DNA of 56,146 nucleotides from Abiotrophia sp. HMSC24B09 (lineage in GTDB: Bacteria > Bacillota > Bacilli > Lactobacillales > Aerococcaceae): the NCBI RefSeq assembly GCF_001815865.1, contig NZ_KV822210.1, positions 212,343-268,488 of the forward strand, given 5' to 3'. This document shows, in pieces, positions 23,996 through 33,532 of the stretch (within the stretch, counting starts at the first letter, position 1; every line of letters starts with the position of its first letter). The translations under genes were made by a program, and so were the position numbers. The notes below the pieces were generated by a model. The model made no database searches and was not told the origin of the DNA. It saw nothing but the letters and a program-made list of their open reading frames with translations.

Positions 23996-25033
23996 ATGAT
24001 GAAATCCTTCAAATCATTCCTAATGAATGTCTTAAATGGCTCCGCCCTAGGGGTCATCGCTGCCTTGATTCCCGGGGCTCTCCTAGGAGAACTCTTCAAG
24101 GCCCTAACGCCAAGTTTCCCTGACTTGGCCTTCATGACCCAGATTGTCAGTGCCACCAACACCTTTGTTGGCTTTGCGATTGGGGTGGCGGTTGCCATTC
24201 GTTTCGCCCTTAACCCCCTAGAGAGCATCACGGTCGGTATGACCACCATGTTGGCAGGTGGTTCCCTTCAATTCCTAGAGTCTGGCCTGCAGCTTAAGGG
24301 GACCGGGGACATTATCACCATGTGTGTGACGGCCGGTCTGGCAGTAGCGGTCATCCAATTCTTGCGACCACTGGTGGGGGCTTACGCTATTCTGGTCATT
24401 CCAACCTTGACCGTCATTGTGGCGGGTGGCCTAGGCCGTGTGCTCTATCCATACTTCATCCTCATTACCGGTAAGATTGGTGAATTTATCGCCCATCTCT
24501 TGACCTTAGAGCAAACCACGCTCTGCATCTGTTTAGCGATTATTTTTGCCTTGATTATTGTGTCGCCTATTTCCTCTGTCGGCATTGGGATTGCCATTTC
24601 CTTGGCGGGTGTCGGTTCAGGGGCGGCCAACCTAGGGATTGTGGCTTGTGGCTTTGCCTTAGCCATTGCAGGTCGTCGGGTTAACTCCCTAGGGACCTGT
24701 ATCGCCCATTTCATCGGCTCGCCTAAGCTATCCATGCCTAACATTATCAGTCATCCTAAGCTCTTATTGCCAATCTGCCTTAATGCCGGCATTATGGGCC
24801 TCCTGGCCTCCGTCTTCTACATTCAGGGGACGCCGCTATCAGCTGGCTTTGGCCTCAGTGGTTTAGTAGGCCCGGTCAACCACCTCAATATCGTGGGTTG
24901 GACAGCCGGGAATGGCCTAGTAACAGTCTTACTCTTCGTCGTGGCCCCAATTGTTTTGGGCTTTGCTAGCGACTACCTCTTCGTCACCCGCCTAGGCTGG
25001 ATTGACCCAGAAAACTATCGTATTACTATCTAA
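23996..25033 (+). CDS. PTS_EIIC_2-type membrane permease (PfoR-like)
   Basis: A 345-residue polytopic membrane protein with about nine helices. The glycine-rich repeats, FVGFAIGVAVAIRF, AISLAGVGSGAANLG and the C-terminal LSGLVGPVNHLN fit the PTS_EIIC_2 family (PfoR-like), which lacks the EIIA and EIIB domains of true phosphotransferase systems. Its substrate is unknown. It shares an operon with panE, 22 bases downstream, so a 2-keto or 2-hydroxy acid, or a pantothenate precursor, is a reasonable inference. AGGA precedes the ATG; ATG at 23999 is an equal alternative. Confidence 0.8.
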   Translation: MMKSFKSFLMNVLNGSALGVIAALIPGALLGELFKALTPSFPDLAFMTQIVSATNTFVGFAIGVAVAIRFALNPLESITVGMTTMLAGGSLQFLESGLQLKGTGDIITMCVTAGLAVAVIQFLRPLVGAYAILVIPTLTVIVAGGLGRVLYPYFILITGKIGEFIAHLLTLEQTTLCICLAIIFALIIVSPISSVGIGIAISLAGVGSGAANLGIVACGFALAIAGRRVNSLGTCIAHFIGSPKLSMPNIISHPKLLLPICLNAGIMGLLASVFYIQGTPLSAGFGLSGLVGPVNHLNIVGWTAGNGLVTVLLFVVAPIVLGFASDYLFVTRLGWIDPENYRITI

Positions 25034-25055
25034 TTGAAGAAAAGGAGACAAAACT

Positions 25056-25988
25056 ATGAAATTTGCAATTGCTGGCGCCGGCGCTATGGGCTGCCGTTTT
25101 GCCTACCAACTTAAACAAAGTGGCCAGGAGGTTATCTTAATCGACCGCTGGCCGGCTCATATTGAAGCCATCCGCCAAAATGGTCTACATGTCGACTGGA
25201 ATGGTCAGGAAGTGGTGGAGCAATTCCCTATCTATTATCCGGAAGAAGTGACCGAACAAGTGGACGTGGTCATCGTCTTCACCAAGGCTATGCAGTTGGC
25301 GGACATGCTATCAGCCATTCAACCGGTCTTCGGACCTGACACGGCGGTGGTCTGCCTACTCAATGGATTAGGCCACGAGTTAGTCATGAAGCAATATGTG
25401 GCCGAAGAGAACCTAGTCATGGGCTCTACCATTTGGTCAGCCGCTTTGGATGGACCAGGCCGGGCAGTACTGCATGGCGTGGGAAGCCTGTCCCTGCAAA
25501 ACTTTGTCGACACACCAAGTGCTCGTGCTAAGACCCAAGCCATTGTGGCAGCCTTAGATGCGGCGGGCTTGCAAGCTAGTTACAGCGAAAATGTCAAGGC
25601 AGCCATTTGGCGCAAAGCCTGCGTCAATGCCTGCGGTAACGCACCAACTGCCTTGTTGGAATGCGACCTGGGTGGCTTCTTCGACAATCCTTACACGGAA
25701 GAATTAGTGTCTGCTATCGCCCAAGAGTTCACGGCAGTAGCCGCAACCCAAGGGGTGGAATTTGACCCAGCAGAACTGACTCAATTCATTATCTCTGCTT
25801 CCCTTAAGATTCGTGAGCACCATGCTTCCATGTACCAAGATTTGATTATCAACCGTCGTTTGACTGAAGTTGATTACATCAACGGGGCCGTAACCCGAAT
25901 TGGGGAAGCTGCTGGCATCCCAACACCTGTTAACCGCACCATCACCCAACTGGTTCATATGAAGGAATTACTCTTGGGTGCCAAATAA
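25056..25988 (+). CDS. panE: 2-dehydropantoate 2-reductase family protein (PanE/ApbA)
   Basis: A 310-residue NADPH-dependent oxidoreductase. The N-terminal Rossmann motif is GAGAMGCRF (about residues 7-15), the middle holds VCLLNGLGHE and the active-site lysine lies in AAIWRKACVNACGNAPTALL. Canonical PanE reduces ketopantoate in coenzyme A synthesis; lactic acid bacterial paralogs also reduce branched-chain 2-keto acids. No other pantothenate gene is nearby, so the second role is possible. AAAGGAG precedes the ATG. Confidence 0.85.
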   Translation: MKFAIAGAGAMGCRFAYQLKQSGQEVILIDRWPAHIEAIRQNGLHVDWNGQEVVEQFPIYYPEEVTEQVDVVIVFTKAMQLADMLSAIQPVFGPDTAVVCLLNGLGHELVMKQYVAEENLVMGSTIWSAALDGPGRAVLHGVGSLSLQNFVDTPSARAKTQAIVAALDAAGLQASYSENVKAAIWRKACVNACGNAPTALLECDLGGFFDNPYTEELVSAIAQEFTAVAATQGVEFDPAELTQFIISASLKIREHHASMYQDLIINRRLTEVDYINGAVTRIGEAAGIPTPVNRTITQLVHMKELLLGAK

Positions 25989-25995
25989 AGACAGA

Positions 25996-26036
25996 AAGTG
26001 TCGTTTGCTTGTGGAGCAAGCGACACTTCATTGTTT
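25996..26036 (+). terminator. Terminator after panE
   Basis: AAGTGTCGTTTGCT pairs with AGCAAGCGACACTT (one wobble) around a 5-base loop. The following T-run is interrupted, so it may be an imperfect terminator or an mRNA end-protecting hairpin. Confidence 0.7.
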
Positions 26037-26129
26037 CGCTCTTAATTTCTTCTTTTTTTTCCCAACAAGTCTTGTTATACTATAGTTAGTTGAAATCATC
26101 GTGTCTATTGAAAGAAAGGGAATTATCAC

Positions 26130-27770
26130 ATGGCATTAACGAATATTTTCGGCCTCTTGGGTGGTTTAGGGCTCTTCCTCTTCGGGATGACCCTCATGTC
26201 ACAAGGGCTAGAAACGGCTGCCGGCAGTCGTCTCAAGCAGATTCTGGAGAAATTGACCGCTAACCGCTTCATCGGGGTAGGGGTCGGTGCCTTAGTCGCT
26301 GCCTTGACTCAGTCTTCTTCCGCGACCACAGTTATGGCCATTGGGTTCGTTAACTCAGGTTTAATGGACCTCAAAAGTGCGGTCTGGATTATCATGGGGG
26401 CCAATATCGGGACCACCATTACCGGGCAGTTGATTGCCTTGAATTTCTCGGCCTATGCGCCACTTATCCTCTTCGCTGGGGTCCTCTTGGCCATGTTTGC
26501 CGCCAAAGGCCGCTCCGCAGCTGCGGGCCAAGTCCTGATTGGGCTTGGGATGCTCTTCATGGGCTTGGAACACATGTCGCAATCCATGGAGCCGCTCCGT
26601 TATATGCCAGAATTTACTGGTCTCTTAGCTAAATTCGAGAATCCATTACTGGGGATTGCGGTCGGGGCCATCTTTACCGCCATCATTCAGTCCAGTTCAG
26701 CCTCAGTCGGGATTTTGCAGACCTTGGCCCTCAGTGGGGTTGTTACCTTGCCAAGCGCCATTTACGTCCTCTTCGGGCAAAACATCGGGACCTGTATTAC
26801 AGCCATTCTGGCTTCGATTGGTTCCGAGCGTAATGCTAAGCGGGCGACCTTGATTCATCTCTTATTCAACGTAATTGGGACGGTCATCTTCGTAGCTATT
26901 AGCATGACAACGCCATTTGTCCACTGGATGGAAGGCCTAACGCCAGGCAATGTGCCAGTCCAAATCGCCAACGTTCATACTATCTTCAACGTGGTGACCA
27001 CCTTCTTGCTCTTGCCATTTGGGGCTCAATTAGTGCGTCTGACCTATGTCTTCTTGCCAATCTTACCAGAAGCGCCAACACCAAGTGTGGTGCATCACTT
27101 GGACTTCAACATCTTCAATCAAGAATACCATGTTGGTTTGACCACCATGATGGGGGCGCAACTCTACAAGGAAGTCATGAATATGTTAGGTTTAGTACGA
27201 CAAAACGTAGCCATTGCCTTCAGCCTCTATGATGAGACAGAGGTTGAGGAGAAGGTGGCCGAGATTAAGAGTCGTGAGCAGGACATCGACGAGCTCAACC
27301 AGCAGATTGTCCAATATGCGGCCATGTCTCTGACCCACGATGCCAATTTGCAGAGTGGGGAATATGTCAAGATTGCCTCTGACTTAGAGCGTCTGGGCGA
27401 CCATGCTACCAACATTATGGAGCGTCTGCTTCTAATTCATGACAGCAAGCACGACCTGTCTGAAGAAGCGCGGGAAGAATTAGCAACCATGTCACGCTTG
27501 GCTCTAGAAATCTTAGACCAACTCAAGGAAACCGTGGGTGATAACCTGGAGGAAGTCAACAACCAGGAACAATTAATCGACCAAGCCTACGAAACCTTCG
27601 AACGCATGCAAATTCAACGGCTTAAGAGTAAGGTCTGTGGGACCAGCAACAGTGTCCACTTCGCTAAGATTCTGACCGACTTCGAGCGTATTGGTGACCA
27701 CTGTCTTAACATCGCCCAGGAACTGAATACTATCCACCCAAGTTGGAAATTCGTTGAACAACAAGACTAA
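26130..27770 (+). CDS. Na/Pi cotransporter family protein with C-terminal PhoU-like domain
   Basis: A 546-residue protein. The first 310 residues contain the two inverted Na/Pi symporter repeats with hallmark QSSSATTVMAIGF and QSSSASVGILQTL motifs. The last 200 residues are a helical PhoU-like domain (SDLERLGDHATNI and TDFERIGDHCLNI are the twin metal-binding motifs). The protein likely moves phosphate with sodium and is gated by the PhoU part; export is possible. It complements the pst system at 52-56 kb. GAAAGGGAA precedes the ATG. Confidence 0.9.
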   Translation: MALTNIFGLLGGLGLFLFGMTLMSQGLETAAGSRLKQILEKLTANRFIGVGVGALVAALTQSSSATTVMAIGFVNSGLMDLKSAVWIIMGANIGTTITGQLIALNFSAYAPLILFAGVLLAMFAAKGRSAAAGQVLIGLGMLFMGLEHMSQSMEPLRYMPEFTGLLAKFENPLLGIAVGAIFTAIIQSSSASVGILQTLALSGVVTLPSAIYVLFGQNIGTCITAILASIGSERNAKRATLIHLLFNVIGTVIFVAISMTTPFVHWMEGLTPGNVPVQIANVHTIFNVVTTFLLLPFGAQLVRLTYVFLPILPEAPTPSVVHHLDFNIFNQEYHVGLTTMMGAQLYKEVMNMLGLVRQNVAIAFSLYDETEVEEKVAEIKSREQDIDELNQQIVQYAAMSLTHDANLQSGEYVKIASDLERLGDHATNIMERLLLIHDSKHDLSEEAREELATMSRLALEILDQLKETVGDNLEEVNNQEQLIDQAYETFERMQIQRLKSKVCGTSNSVHFAKILTDFERIGDHCLNIAQELNTIHPSWKFVEQQD

Positions 27771-27778
27771 AATAATCA

Positions 27779-27808
27779 AGGCTAGGACCTAAGGGTTCTA
27801 GCCTTTTT
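27779..27808 (+). terminator. Intrinsic terminator
   Basis: AAGGCTAG (27779-27786) pairs with CTAGCCTT further on, with one short internal bulge and a T-rich tail. Confidence 0.85.
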
Positions 27809-27885
27809 GTTTTGTCATCAAAATGTTAGAAGAAGAAAAGTGTTAAGTCCCCCTCTTTTGGGTATTTATAGAGGGAGGGATCGAG

Positions 27886-29271
27886 ATGGAAGTCCAGGAT
27901 TATTTAGCAGGTCGCTGTTTGACCCAGACAGAAGCCCAAGAAGTATGGAAGTTGGCGGAAGCTAGGGGGCAGAACCTAGAAACTTGGCTAGCTAGTCTGC
28001 CTTCAAAGCCTGCCCTGACGGGACCGCCCTGGGTCTGTGGTCGTTGTGGTAACCAAGATCCGCGTCAGTTTTGGACCTTCCAAGGGCTGGACGGTCAGCC
28101 TAGGACTTATTGCTTGGACTGCCTATCTCTAGGTCGTGTCATGTCAGGCCAAAGGCTGTATTGTCAGCCAGCTCTAGCGGGACGGCTCCTGAGCCAGTCT
28201 CCGCTGACTTGGCAGGGGGAACTGACACCAAGTCAGGCTGAAATTGCCCAGAAGCTAGTTGAAACCTGGCGGGGCCAGGAGCGGCGACCACAATTAGTCT
28301 GGGCAGTCACTGGCGCTGGCAAGACCGAGTTGGTTTTTCCTTTGTTGGAGCAGGTGCTCATGGATGGAGGCCGGGTCTGTCTGGCCTCGCCCCGAATTGA
28401 TGTCTGCTTGGAGCTAGCGCCTCGTGTTAAGGCAGCCTTTGCTGGCTTAGACTGTCAGGTCCTCTATGGGGGGAGCCAAGATCGATATGAGCTCAAGCCC
28501 CTAACGCTAGCCACAACCCACCAACTGTTACGTTCCTATCAGGCCTTTGACTGCTTGATTGTGGATGAGGTGGATGCCTTTCCCTATGTGGATTCTCGTG
28601 CCCTACATGAGGCAGTAAGGCGAGCCCTTAAACCGGGTGGCTTATTAGTTTATCTGACCGCCACACCGGATGACCGGCTCTTGTCTGACTGGGAGGCGGG
28701 GCGCTTGGTCTGCCAACAACTGCCGGCTCGCTATCATGGACATCCTTTGCCCCTGCCAGAGTTGCAGTGGGTAGGGGCCTGGCCTAAGGGCTTAGCTGCC
28801 GGTCGCTTGATTCGGCCGCTTAAGCAGATTTTGCGGCGCTTCGGCCATTTAGAAGGTCCTAAATTACTTTTTGTGCCCCACATTCCGCAAGCCCAGGCCT
28901 GTGCTCGCCTTTTGAAGCCTTTGCTGCCGAATCTGGCGCTAAGCTCAGTTCATGCCAGTGACCCCAAGCGCCAGGACAAGGTAACGGCGCTACGACAAGG
29001 CAGGCTGGATTTATTGGTGACCACGACCATTTTAGAGCGGGGTGTGACTTTGCCCCATTGCCAGGTCTGTATTCTGGGGGCGGATGATGAACTCTATACG
29101 CGAGCCAGTCTTATGCAAATGAGCGGTCGGGTAGGGCGAAGCGCCGACCAGCCGACGGGGGCTCTTTGGTGGTTGCATCAGGGGCAAAGTCTTGCCATGC
29201 GCCAGGCCATCCAGCAACTTGGGGCCCTCAATCAGACAGCTCAGGCGCGTGGGCTTTTGCGGGCCAACTAG
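27886..29271 (+). CDS. comFA: Competence DNA-uptake helicase ComFA
   Basis: A 461-residue DEAD/DEAH-type ATPase that helps pull single-stranded DNA into the cell during transformation. A four-cysteine zinc finger (CGRCG and CLDC, about residues 51-80) precedes Walker A TGAGKTE, the DEVD box in IVDEVDAF, the SAT-like LTATP motif III and the C-terminal helicase motif QMSGRVGRS. GAGGGAGGG precedes the ATG. No classical cin-box is evident upstream. The comFC gene follows directly, the normal arrangement. Confidence 0.93.
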   Translation: MEVQDYLAGRCLTQTEAQEVWKLAEARGQNLETWLASLPSKPALTGPPWVCGRCGNQDPRQFWTFQGLDGQPRTYCLDCLSLGRVMSGQRLYCQPALAGRLLSQSPLTWQGELTPSQAEIAQKLVETWRGQERRPQLVWAVTGAGKTELVFPLLEQVLMDGGRVCLASPRIDVCLELAPRVKAAFAGLDCQVLYGGSQDRYELKPLTLATTHQLLRSYQAFDCLIVDEVDAFPYVDSRALHEAVRRALKPGGLLVYLTATPDDRLLSDWEAGRLVCQQLPARYHGHPLPLPELQWVGAWPKGLAAGRLIRPLKQILRRFGHLEGPKLLFVPHIPQAQACARLLKPLLPNLALSSVHASDPKRQDKVTALRQGRLDLLVTTTILERGVTLPHCQVCILGADDELYTRASLMQMSGRVGRSADQPTGALWWLHQGQSLAMRQAIQQLGALNQTAQARGLLRAN

Positions 29272-29283
29272 GAGGTGGAAAGT

Positions 29284-30048
29284 TTGAAGTGTATCATGTG
29301 TCACGAAGCCTGCCATCAGGGCCCGACCATCTGGGACTACCTAGCTTGGGGACCCTTGCCGGAGTCAGTTCTCTGTCGCGCCTGCCAAGATCTCTGGAAG
29401 ACTCGAATTGAAGGCCAGGTCATTTGTTGGGGGTGCGGCCGGGCCTTGTGCCAGGAGGCCCAGGATCCCTATCATGCCGTGGCTATCTGGCAGGATCAAC
29501 ATGCCTATTGTCAAGAATGTCAGGCCTGGCTCAGCTTTTATCCCATTGACTTAATCCATCACCAAGCCCTCTGTCCCTATCAAGGAGCCCTGCGCCAGTG
29601 GCTCCACAGCTACAAATACTTAGGGGATATTCGTCAGGCCCAGGCACCCGCTCAGCGTTTGAGGGCCTTTGCAAATCAACATCCAAAAGCCCATTGGTTG
29701 GTCTTGCCCTCGTCGCCAGCCAGTTTGGCCCAACGCCAATTTCATGCCACGCGCCAGCTCTTAGAAGTGGCGGGTTTGAAGGTTTTTTGTCCTTTTGACT
29801 ATGTGGGGGATGGAGTCAAGCAAGCTAGCAAGAGCCGACAACAACGCCTAGCGCTGGGCCAAGTTTTTGCCCTCAAGGAAGAGGTGTTAGCTCATTTGCC
29901 TAGGGGCGAATGGTGGCTCTTTGATGATGTTTACACGACTGGAAGCACCCTCTTGCGGGCTAAATCCTTGTTGTATCCTGTAGCAAAAAATCGGCAAATC
30001 CCCCTCTATTCCTTTTCTTTATTCCGCGAGGGGAGAGTCGAAAAATAA
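29284..30048 (+). CDS. comFC: ComF family protein ComFC
   Basis: A 254-residue protein with N-terminal cysteine pairs (CIMC, CRAC, CWGC, CQEC) forming zinc sites and a phosphoribosyltransferase-like C-terminus with the motif WWLFDDVYTTGSTL. It works with ComFA in DNA uptake. GTG at 29275 overlaps the AGGAGG at 29270-29275 and so cannot be the start; TTG at 29284 has proper 8-base spacing and gives the usual MKCxxC beginning. The ribosome binding site overlaps the comFA stop codon, so the two are coupled. Confidence 0.9.
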   Translation: MKCIMCHEACHQGPTIWDYLAWGPLPESVLCRACQDLWKTRIEGQVICWGCGRALCQEAQDPYHAVAIWQDQHAYCQECQAWLSFYPIDLIHHQALCPYQGALRQWLHSYKYLGDIRQAQAPAQRLRAFANQHPKAHWLVLPSSPASLAQRQFHATRQLLEVAGLKVFCPFDYVGDGVKQASKSRQQRLALGQVFALKEEVLAHLPRGEWWLFDDVYTTGSTLLRAKSLLYPVAKNRQIPLYSFSLFREGRVEK

Positions 30049-30062
30049 TTGAGTGTTTCCGC

Positions 30063-30091
30063 TTTCAATCTTAGGATAGGTATGCTATAAT
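30063..30091 (+). promoter_or_regulatory. Promoter of hpf
   Basis: An extended -10 element, TATGC followed by TATAAT at 30086-30091, with a weak -35 TTTCAA (30063-30068) at 17 bases. The leader then carries an imperfect hairpin pairing AATAGG (30121-30126) with CCTATT. Confidence 0.65.
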
Positions 30092-30181
30092 AAGCATAAG
30101 CAGAAGATAAACTGCTTGACAATAGGATTAACATCCCGGGATTAACCCTATTAATCACCAACAGAAATGAGGGATTCGGTT

Positions 30182-30742
30182 ATGTTTAACTATAATGTAC
30201 GCGGAGAAAATATTGAAGTGACCAAAGCCATCCGTGACTATGCAGAGAAGAAAGTCAGCAAGTTAGAGCGTTTCTTCGACAATGCGCCAGATGCGACGGC
30301 TTACGTTAACCTCAAGGTATATCCCGACAAGACAGCTAAAGCCGAAGTGACCATTCCGCTCTCCTTCCTAGTGTTGCGTGCGGAAGAAACCAACCCAGAT
30401 TTATATGCAAGTATTGACCTGGTGGTTGATAAACTCGAACGCCAAGTGCGTAAACATAAAACAAAAATTCACCGTAAATATCGCGAAGTGCATGGCGATG
30501 CAGGGGCTTATGATGCGCTCCTCAACCAGGCAAGTGAACCTGCTAGCGAAGAACCTGAGCTAGATATCGTGCGGTCAAAACGCATTAGCCTCAAGCCAAT
30601 GAGCAGCGAAGAAGCGGTATTACAAATGAACATGCTGGGCCATGACTTCTTCGTCTACACAGACGCAGAAACAGAAGAATTCAGCATTGTCTATCGTCGT
30701 AAAGATGGCCGCTATGGTCTGATTGAGACGGCAGAACTCTAA
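30182..30742 (+). CDS. hpf: Long-form ribosome hibernation promoting factor
   Basis: A 186-residue protein with an N-terminal ribosome-binding domain (about residues 1-100, beginning FNYNVRGENIEVTKAIRDYAEKK) and a C-terminal dimerisation domain (about 125-186, RSKRISLKPMSSEEAVLQMN to FSIVYRRKDGRYGLIE). The long form joins two 70S ribosomes into inactive 100S dimers in stationary phase. The ATG at 30182 with GAGGGA upstream is chosen; the in-frame extension is not needed. It sits between comFC and secA, as in many Firmicutes. Confidence 0.95.
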   Translation: MFNYNVRGENIEVTKAIRDYAEKKVSKLERFFDNAPDATAYVNLKVYPDKTAKAEVTIPLSFLVLRAEETNPDLYASIDLVVDKLERQVRKHKTKIHRKYREVHGDAGAYDALLNQASEPASEEPELDIVRSKRISLKPMSSEEAVLQMNMLGHDFFVYTDAETEEFSIVYRRKDGRYGLIETAEL

Positions 30743-30760
30743 GCTAAAGTTGAATTTGTG

Positions 30761-30792
30761 AGGGCGAGACAGGAGTCTCGCCCTTCTTTTTA
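30761..30792 (+). terminator. Terminator of hpf
   Basis: AGGGCGAGAC (30761-30770), AGGA loop, GTCTCGCCCT (30775-30784), followed by TCTTTTT. Confidence 0.92.
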
Positions 30793-30856
30793 TGGTGGAG
30801 ACTAGCTTTGTGTTCATGGAGGCGAGCTGGGACATTATCATGATGCTAGATTCCAA

Positions 30857-30888
30857 CCAGGCGGACAAGAGTTCGGCCTGGCTTTTTT
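30857..30888 (+). terminator. Second terminator-like hairpin upstream of secA
   Basis: CCAGGC (30857-30862) pairs with GCCTGG (30876-30881), followed by CTTTTTTTC. It backs up the hpf terminator and isolates secA, whose own promoter lies just downstream. Confidence 0.7.
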
Positions 30889-30909
30889 TCATTTTTTAGT
30901 ATAAAAACA

Positions 30910-30938
30910 TTCAAATTCTGCACGAATTCTGCTATAAT
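30910..30938 (+). promoter_or_regulatory. Promoter of secA
   Basis: TTCAAA (30910-30915) and TATAAT (30933-30938) separated by 17 bases, 54 bases before the start codon. Confidence 0.7.
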
Positions 30939-30992
30939 AGAATAGATGCATTAGGCATAACTTATGATGTAGATAAACAAAGGAGATTATTA

Positions 30993-33380
30993 ATGGCTAA
31001 TTTTCTAAGAAACCTCGTTGAAAACGATAAAGCAGAATTGCGCCGGACAGGTCGTATTGCCGACCAAGTCATGGCGTTAGAAGACAAATACAAGGCCATG
31101 AGCGATGAAGAATTACGCGCCCAAACGGCTGAATTTAAGAAACGCCTGGAAGCAGGTACTAAATTAGACGACCTCTTAGTAGAAGCTTTCGCTGTTGTGC
31201 GTGAAGCGGACCGTCGTGTCTTGGGTCTCTTCCCATACCGCGTCCAAATCCAAGGTGGGATTGTCATCCATGGCGGTAACATTGCTGAAATGCGTACCGG
31301 GGAAGGGAAAACCTTGACCGAAACCATGCCGGTATACCTCAATGCCCTAACTGGCAAAGGGGTTCACGTCGTGACCGTTAACGAATACTTAGCAACCCGT
31401 GACTCCAAGGAAATGGGGGCTGTCTACGAGTTCCTAGGCTTGACTGTCGGGCTTAACCTCAACAGCATGTCATCTGCTGAGAAGCGAGAAGCTTACAACT
31501 GTGACATCACTTACTCTACTAACAACGAATTAGGCTTTGACTACCTCCGTGATAACATGGTGGTTTACAAGGAGCAAATGGTACAACGTCCATTGCACTT
31601 TGCGGTAGTCGATGAAGTGGACTCCATCTTAGTCGATGAAGCTCGTACCCCATTGATTATCTCTGGTCAAGCTGAGAAATCAACCGCTCTCTACACCCGG
31701 GCAGACTACTTCGCAAAGGGCTTGAAGGCTGAAGAAGACTACACCATTGACTTGACTTCTAAGACCATCGCCTTGACTGACCAAGGGGTTGACAAGGCTG
31801 AACGTGTCTTCCGTCTGGAAAACCTCTACGATGTCAACAACTCTGTCTTGGTTCACCATATTGACCAAGCTTTGCGTGCTAACTACATTATGTTGCACGA
31901 TATCGACTACGTAGTTGACGAAGGCAAGGTTAAGATCGTCGATCCATTTACGGGTCGTATCATGGACGGTCGTCGTTACTCTGACGGTCTCCACCAAGCT
32001 ATCGAAGCTAAGGAAAACGTTGAAATCGAAGACGAGTCTAAGACTATGGCGACCATTACCTTCCAAAACTACTTCCGTATGTATGAGAAGTTGTCAGGGA
32101 TGACCGGGACAGCCAAGACCGAGGAAGAAGAATTCCGCGAAATCTATGGCATGAACGTGGTCGTAATCCCAACCAACCGTCCAGTACAACGGGTGGATGC
32201 GCCAGACCAACTCTATCCAAGTCTTAAATCTAAATTCAAGGCAGTAGTGGCTGACATTAAGGAACGCCACAGCAAGGGCCAACCAATCTTGGTTGGTACG
32301 GTTGCCGTTGAAACCTCAGAATACCTGTCTAATCTCTTGACCAAGGAAGGCATTCCTCACGAAGTCCTCAACGCTAAGAACCACTTCAAGGAAGCCGAAA
32401 TCGTTATGCAAGCGGGCCAACGTGGCGCCGTTACCATCGCGACCAACATGGCCGGTCGTGGTACTGACATTAAGTTGGGTCACGGCGTTAAGGAATTAGG
32501 TGGTCTCTGCGTGATCGGGACTGAACGTCACGAATCTCGTCGTATTGATAACCAGCTCCGTGGTCGTTCAGGTCGTCAAGGGGACCCAGGTGCTTCCCAA
32601 TTCTACCTATCTCTAGAAGATGACCTCATGCGTCGTTTCGGTTCTGACCGAATCAAAGCTATGTGGGAACGTCTCAATGTGACGGATGAAGAGATGGAAG
32701 ATATGGCGATTACCAGTCGTTTCCTCTCCCGCCAAGTAGAATCTGCGCAAAAACGCGTCGAAGGGAACAACTACGATACACGTAAGAACGTCTTGGAATA
32801 TGACGAAGTCATGCGTGAGCAACGTGAAGTTATCTATAGCCAACGTCAACAAGTTATCAACGAAACTGACAACTTAACTGACGCAGTCAAAGGCATGATC
32901 AAACGTACCATTATCCGCGAAGTGGAAGCCGTGACTGAAGGCGACAAGAAAGACTGGAACTACCGTGGTCTCTTGGATTACGCCCACGCTAACCTGGTCA
33001 ACCCAGAACAATTGACCCTTCAAGACCTAGAAGGCAAATCTGCTAAGGAATTAGTAGAAACCCTCTACGGCACAGCTATGAAGGTCTTCCAAAGCAAGTT
33101 GGACATGCTCTATGGTCCAGAACAAGTCTTGGAATTTGAGAAAGTGATCATCCTACGTGTGGTAGACAGCAAGTGGACAGATCACATCGACATGATGGAT
33201 CACCTTCGCCAAGGGGTCGGCTTGCGGGCTTACGCTCAAACCAACCCATTGACTGAATACCAAACAGAAGGTTACGAACGTTTCCAAGAAATGATTGCTG
33301 AAATCGAGTTTGACGTGACACGCTTCATTATGAAGTCACAAATCCGTCAAAACTTGGAGCGCGAACAAGTTAACGCATAA
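30993..33380 (+). CDS. secA: Preprotein translocase ATPase SecA
   Basis: The motor of the Sec pathway, 795 residues, driving unfolded preproteins through SecYEG. Visible landmarks are [10 protein letters not shown] (Walker A region), [20 protein letters not shown] (Walker B region), [13 protein letters not shown] and the [15 protein letters not shown] of the helical scaffold. It ends at [13 protein letters not shown] and therefore lacks the C-terminal linker and zinc-binding CxCxSG domain found in many SecA proteins; some lactobacilli also lack it. AAAGGAG precedes the ATG. Confidence 0.97.
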   Translation: MANFLRNLVENDKAELRRTGRIADQVMALEDKYKAMSDEELRAQTAEFKKRLEAGTKLDDLLVEAFAVVREADRRVLGLFPYRVQIQGGIVIHGGNIAEMRTGEGKTLTETMPVYLNALTGKGVHVVTVNEYLATRDSKEMGAVYEFLGLTVGLNLNSMSSAEKREAYNCDITYSTNNELGFDYLRDNMVVYKEQMVQRPLHFAVVDEVDSILVDEARTPLIISGQAEKSTALYTRADYFAKGLKAEEDYTIDLTSKTIALTDQGVDKAERVFRLENLYDVNNSVLVHHIDQALRANYIMLHDIDYVVDEGKVKIVDPFTGRIMDGRRYSDGLHQAIEAKENVEIEDESKTMATITFQNYFRMYEKLSGMTGTAKTEEEEFREIYGMNVVVIPTNRPVQRVDAPDQLYPSLKSKFKAVVADIKERHSKGQPILVGTVAVETSEYLSNLLTKEGIPHEVLNAKNHFKEAEIVMQAGQRGAVTIATNMAGRGTDIKLGHGVKELGGLCVIGTERHESRRIDNQLRGRSGRQGDPGASQFYLSLEDDLMRRFGSDRIKAMWERLNVTDEEMEDMAITSRFLSRQVESAQKRVEGNNYDTRKNVLEYDEVMREQREVIYSQRQQVINETDNLTDAVKGMIKRTIIREVEAVTEGDKKDWNYRGLLDYAHANLVNPEQLTLQDLEGKSAKELVETLYGTAMKVFQSKLDMLYGPEQVLEFEKVIILRVVDSKWTDHIDMMDHLRQGVGLRAYAQTNPLTEYQTEGYERFQEMIAEIEFDVTRFIMKSQIRQNLEREQVNA

Positions 33381-33384
33381 TCAA

Positions 33385-33425
33385 AAATCCCATTATATCA
33401 TATATGATATAATGGGATTTTTTTG
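33385..33425 (+). terminator. Terminator of secA, perfect palindrome
   Basis: An 18-base arm from 33385 is followed directly by its exact reverse complement ending at 33420, then more T. The core ATCATATATGAT resembles the half-sites of the operator region 30 bases further on, which may be chance in such AT-rich DNA. Confidence 0.92.
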
Positions 33426-33449
33426 CTTGTTTGGCCTAACTTCAAAAAA

Positions 33450-33513
33450 GTGTCATATATAGTTGACATCCTCTCCCAAAAGGACTATACTATGTGTAAC
33501 ATATATGTGACAC
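33450..33513 (+). promoter_or_regulatory. Autoregulated promoter with inverted operator half-sites
   Basis: A consensus promoter TTGACA (33463-33468) and TATACT (33486-33491) with 17-base spacing is bracketed by GTGTCATATATA (33450-33461) upstream and TATATGTGACAC (33502-33513) downstream. The two are inverted repeats with 11 of 12 matches. The regulator encoded by the first gene is the likely ligand. Confidence 0.78.
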
Positions 33514-33532
33514 ATAAGAAAGAAGGCGTGCT

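Noticed and set aside
30792..30899. A 35-codon frame between hpf and secA (MVETSFVFMEAS start) that could be a SecM-like leader peptide for secA
   Set aside because: It has no ribosome binding site, runs straight through a terminator hairpin and its T-run, and secA has its own promoter downstream of it.
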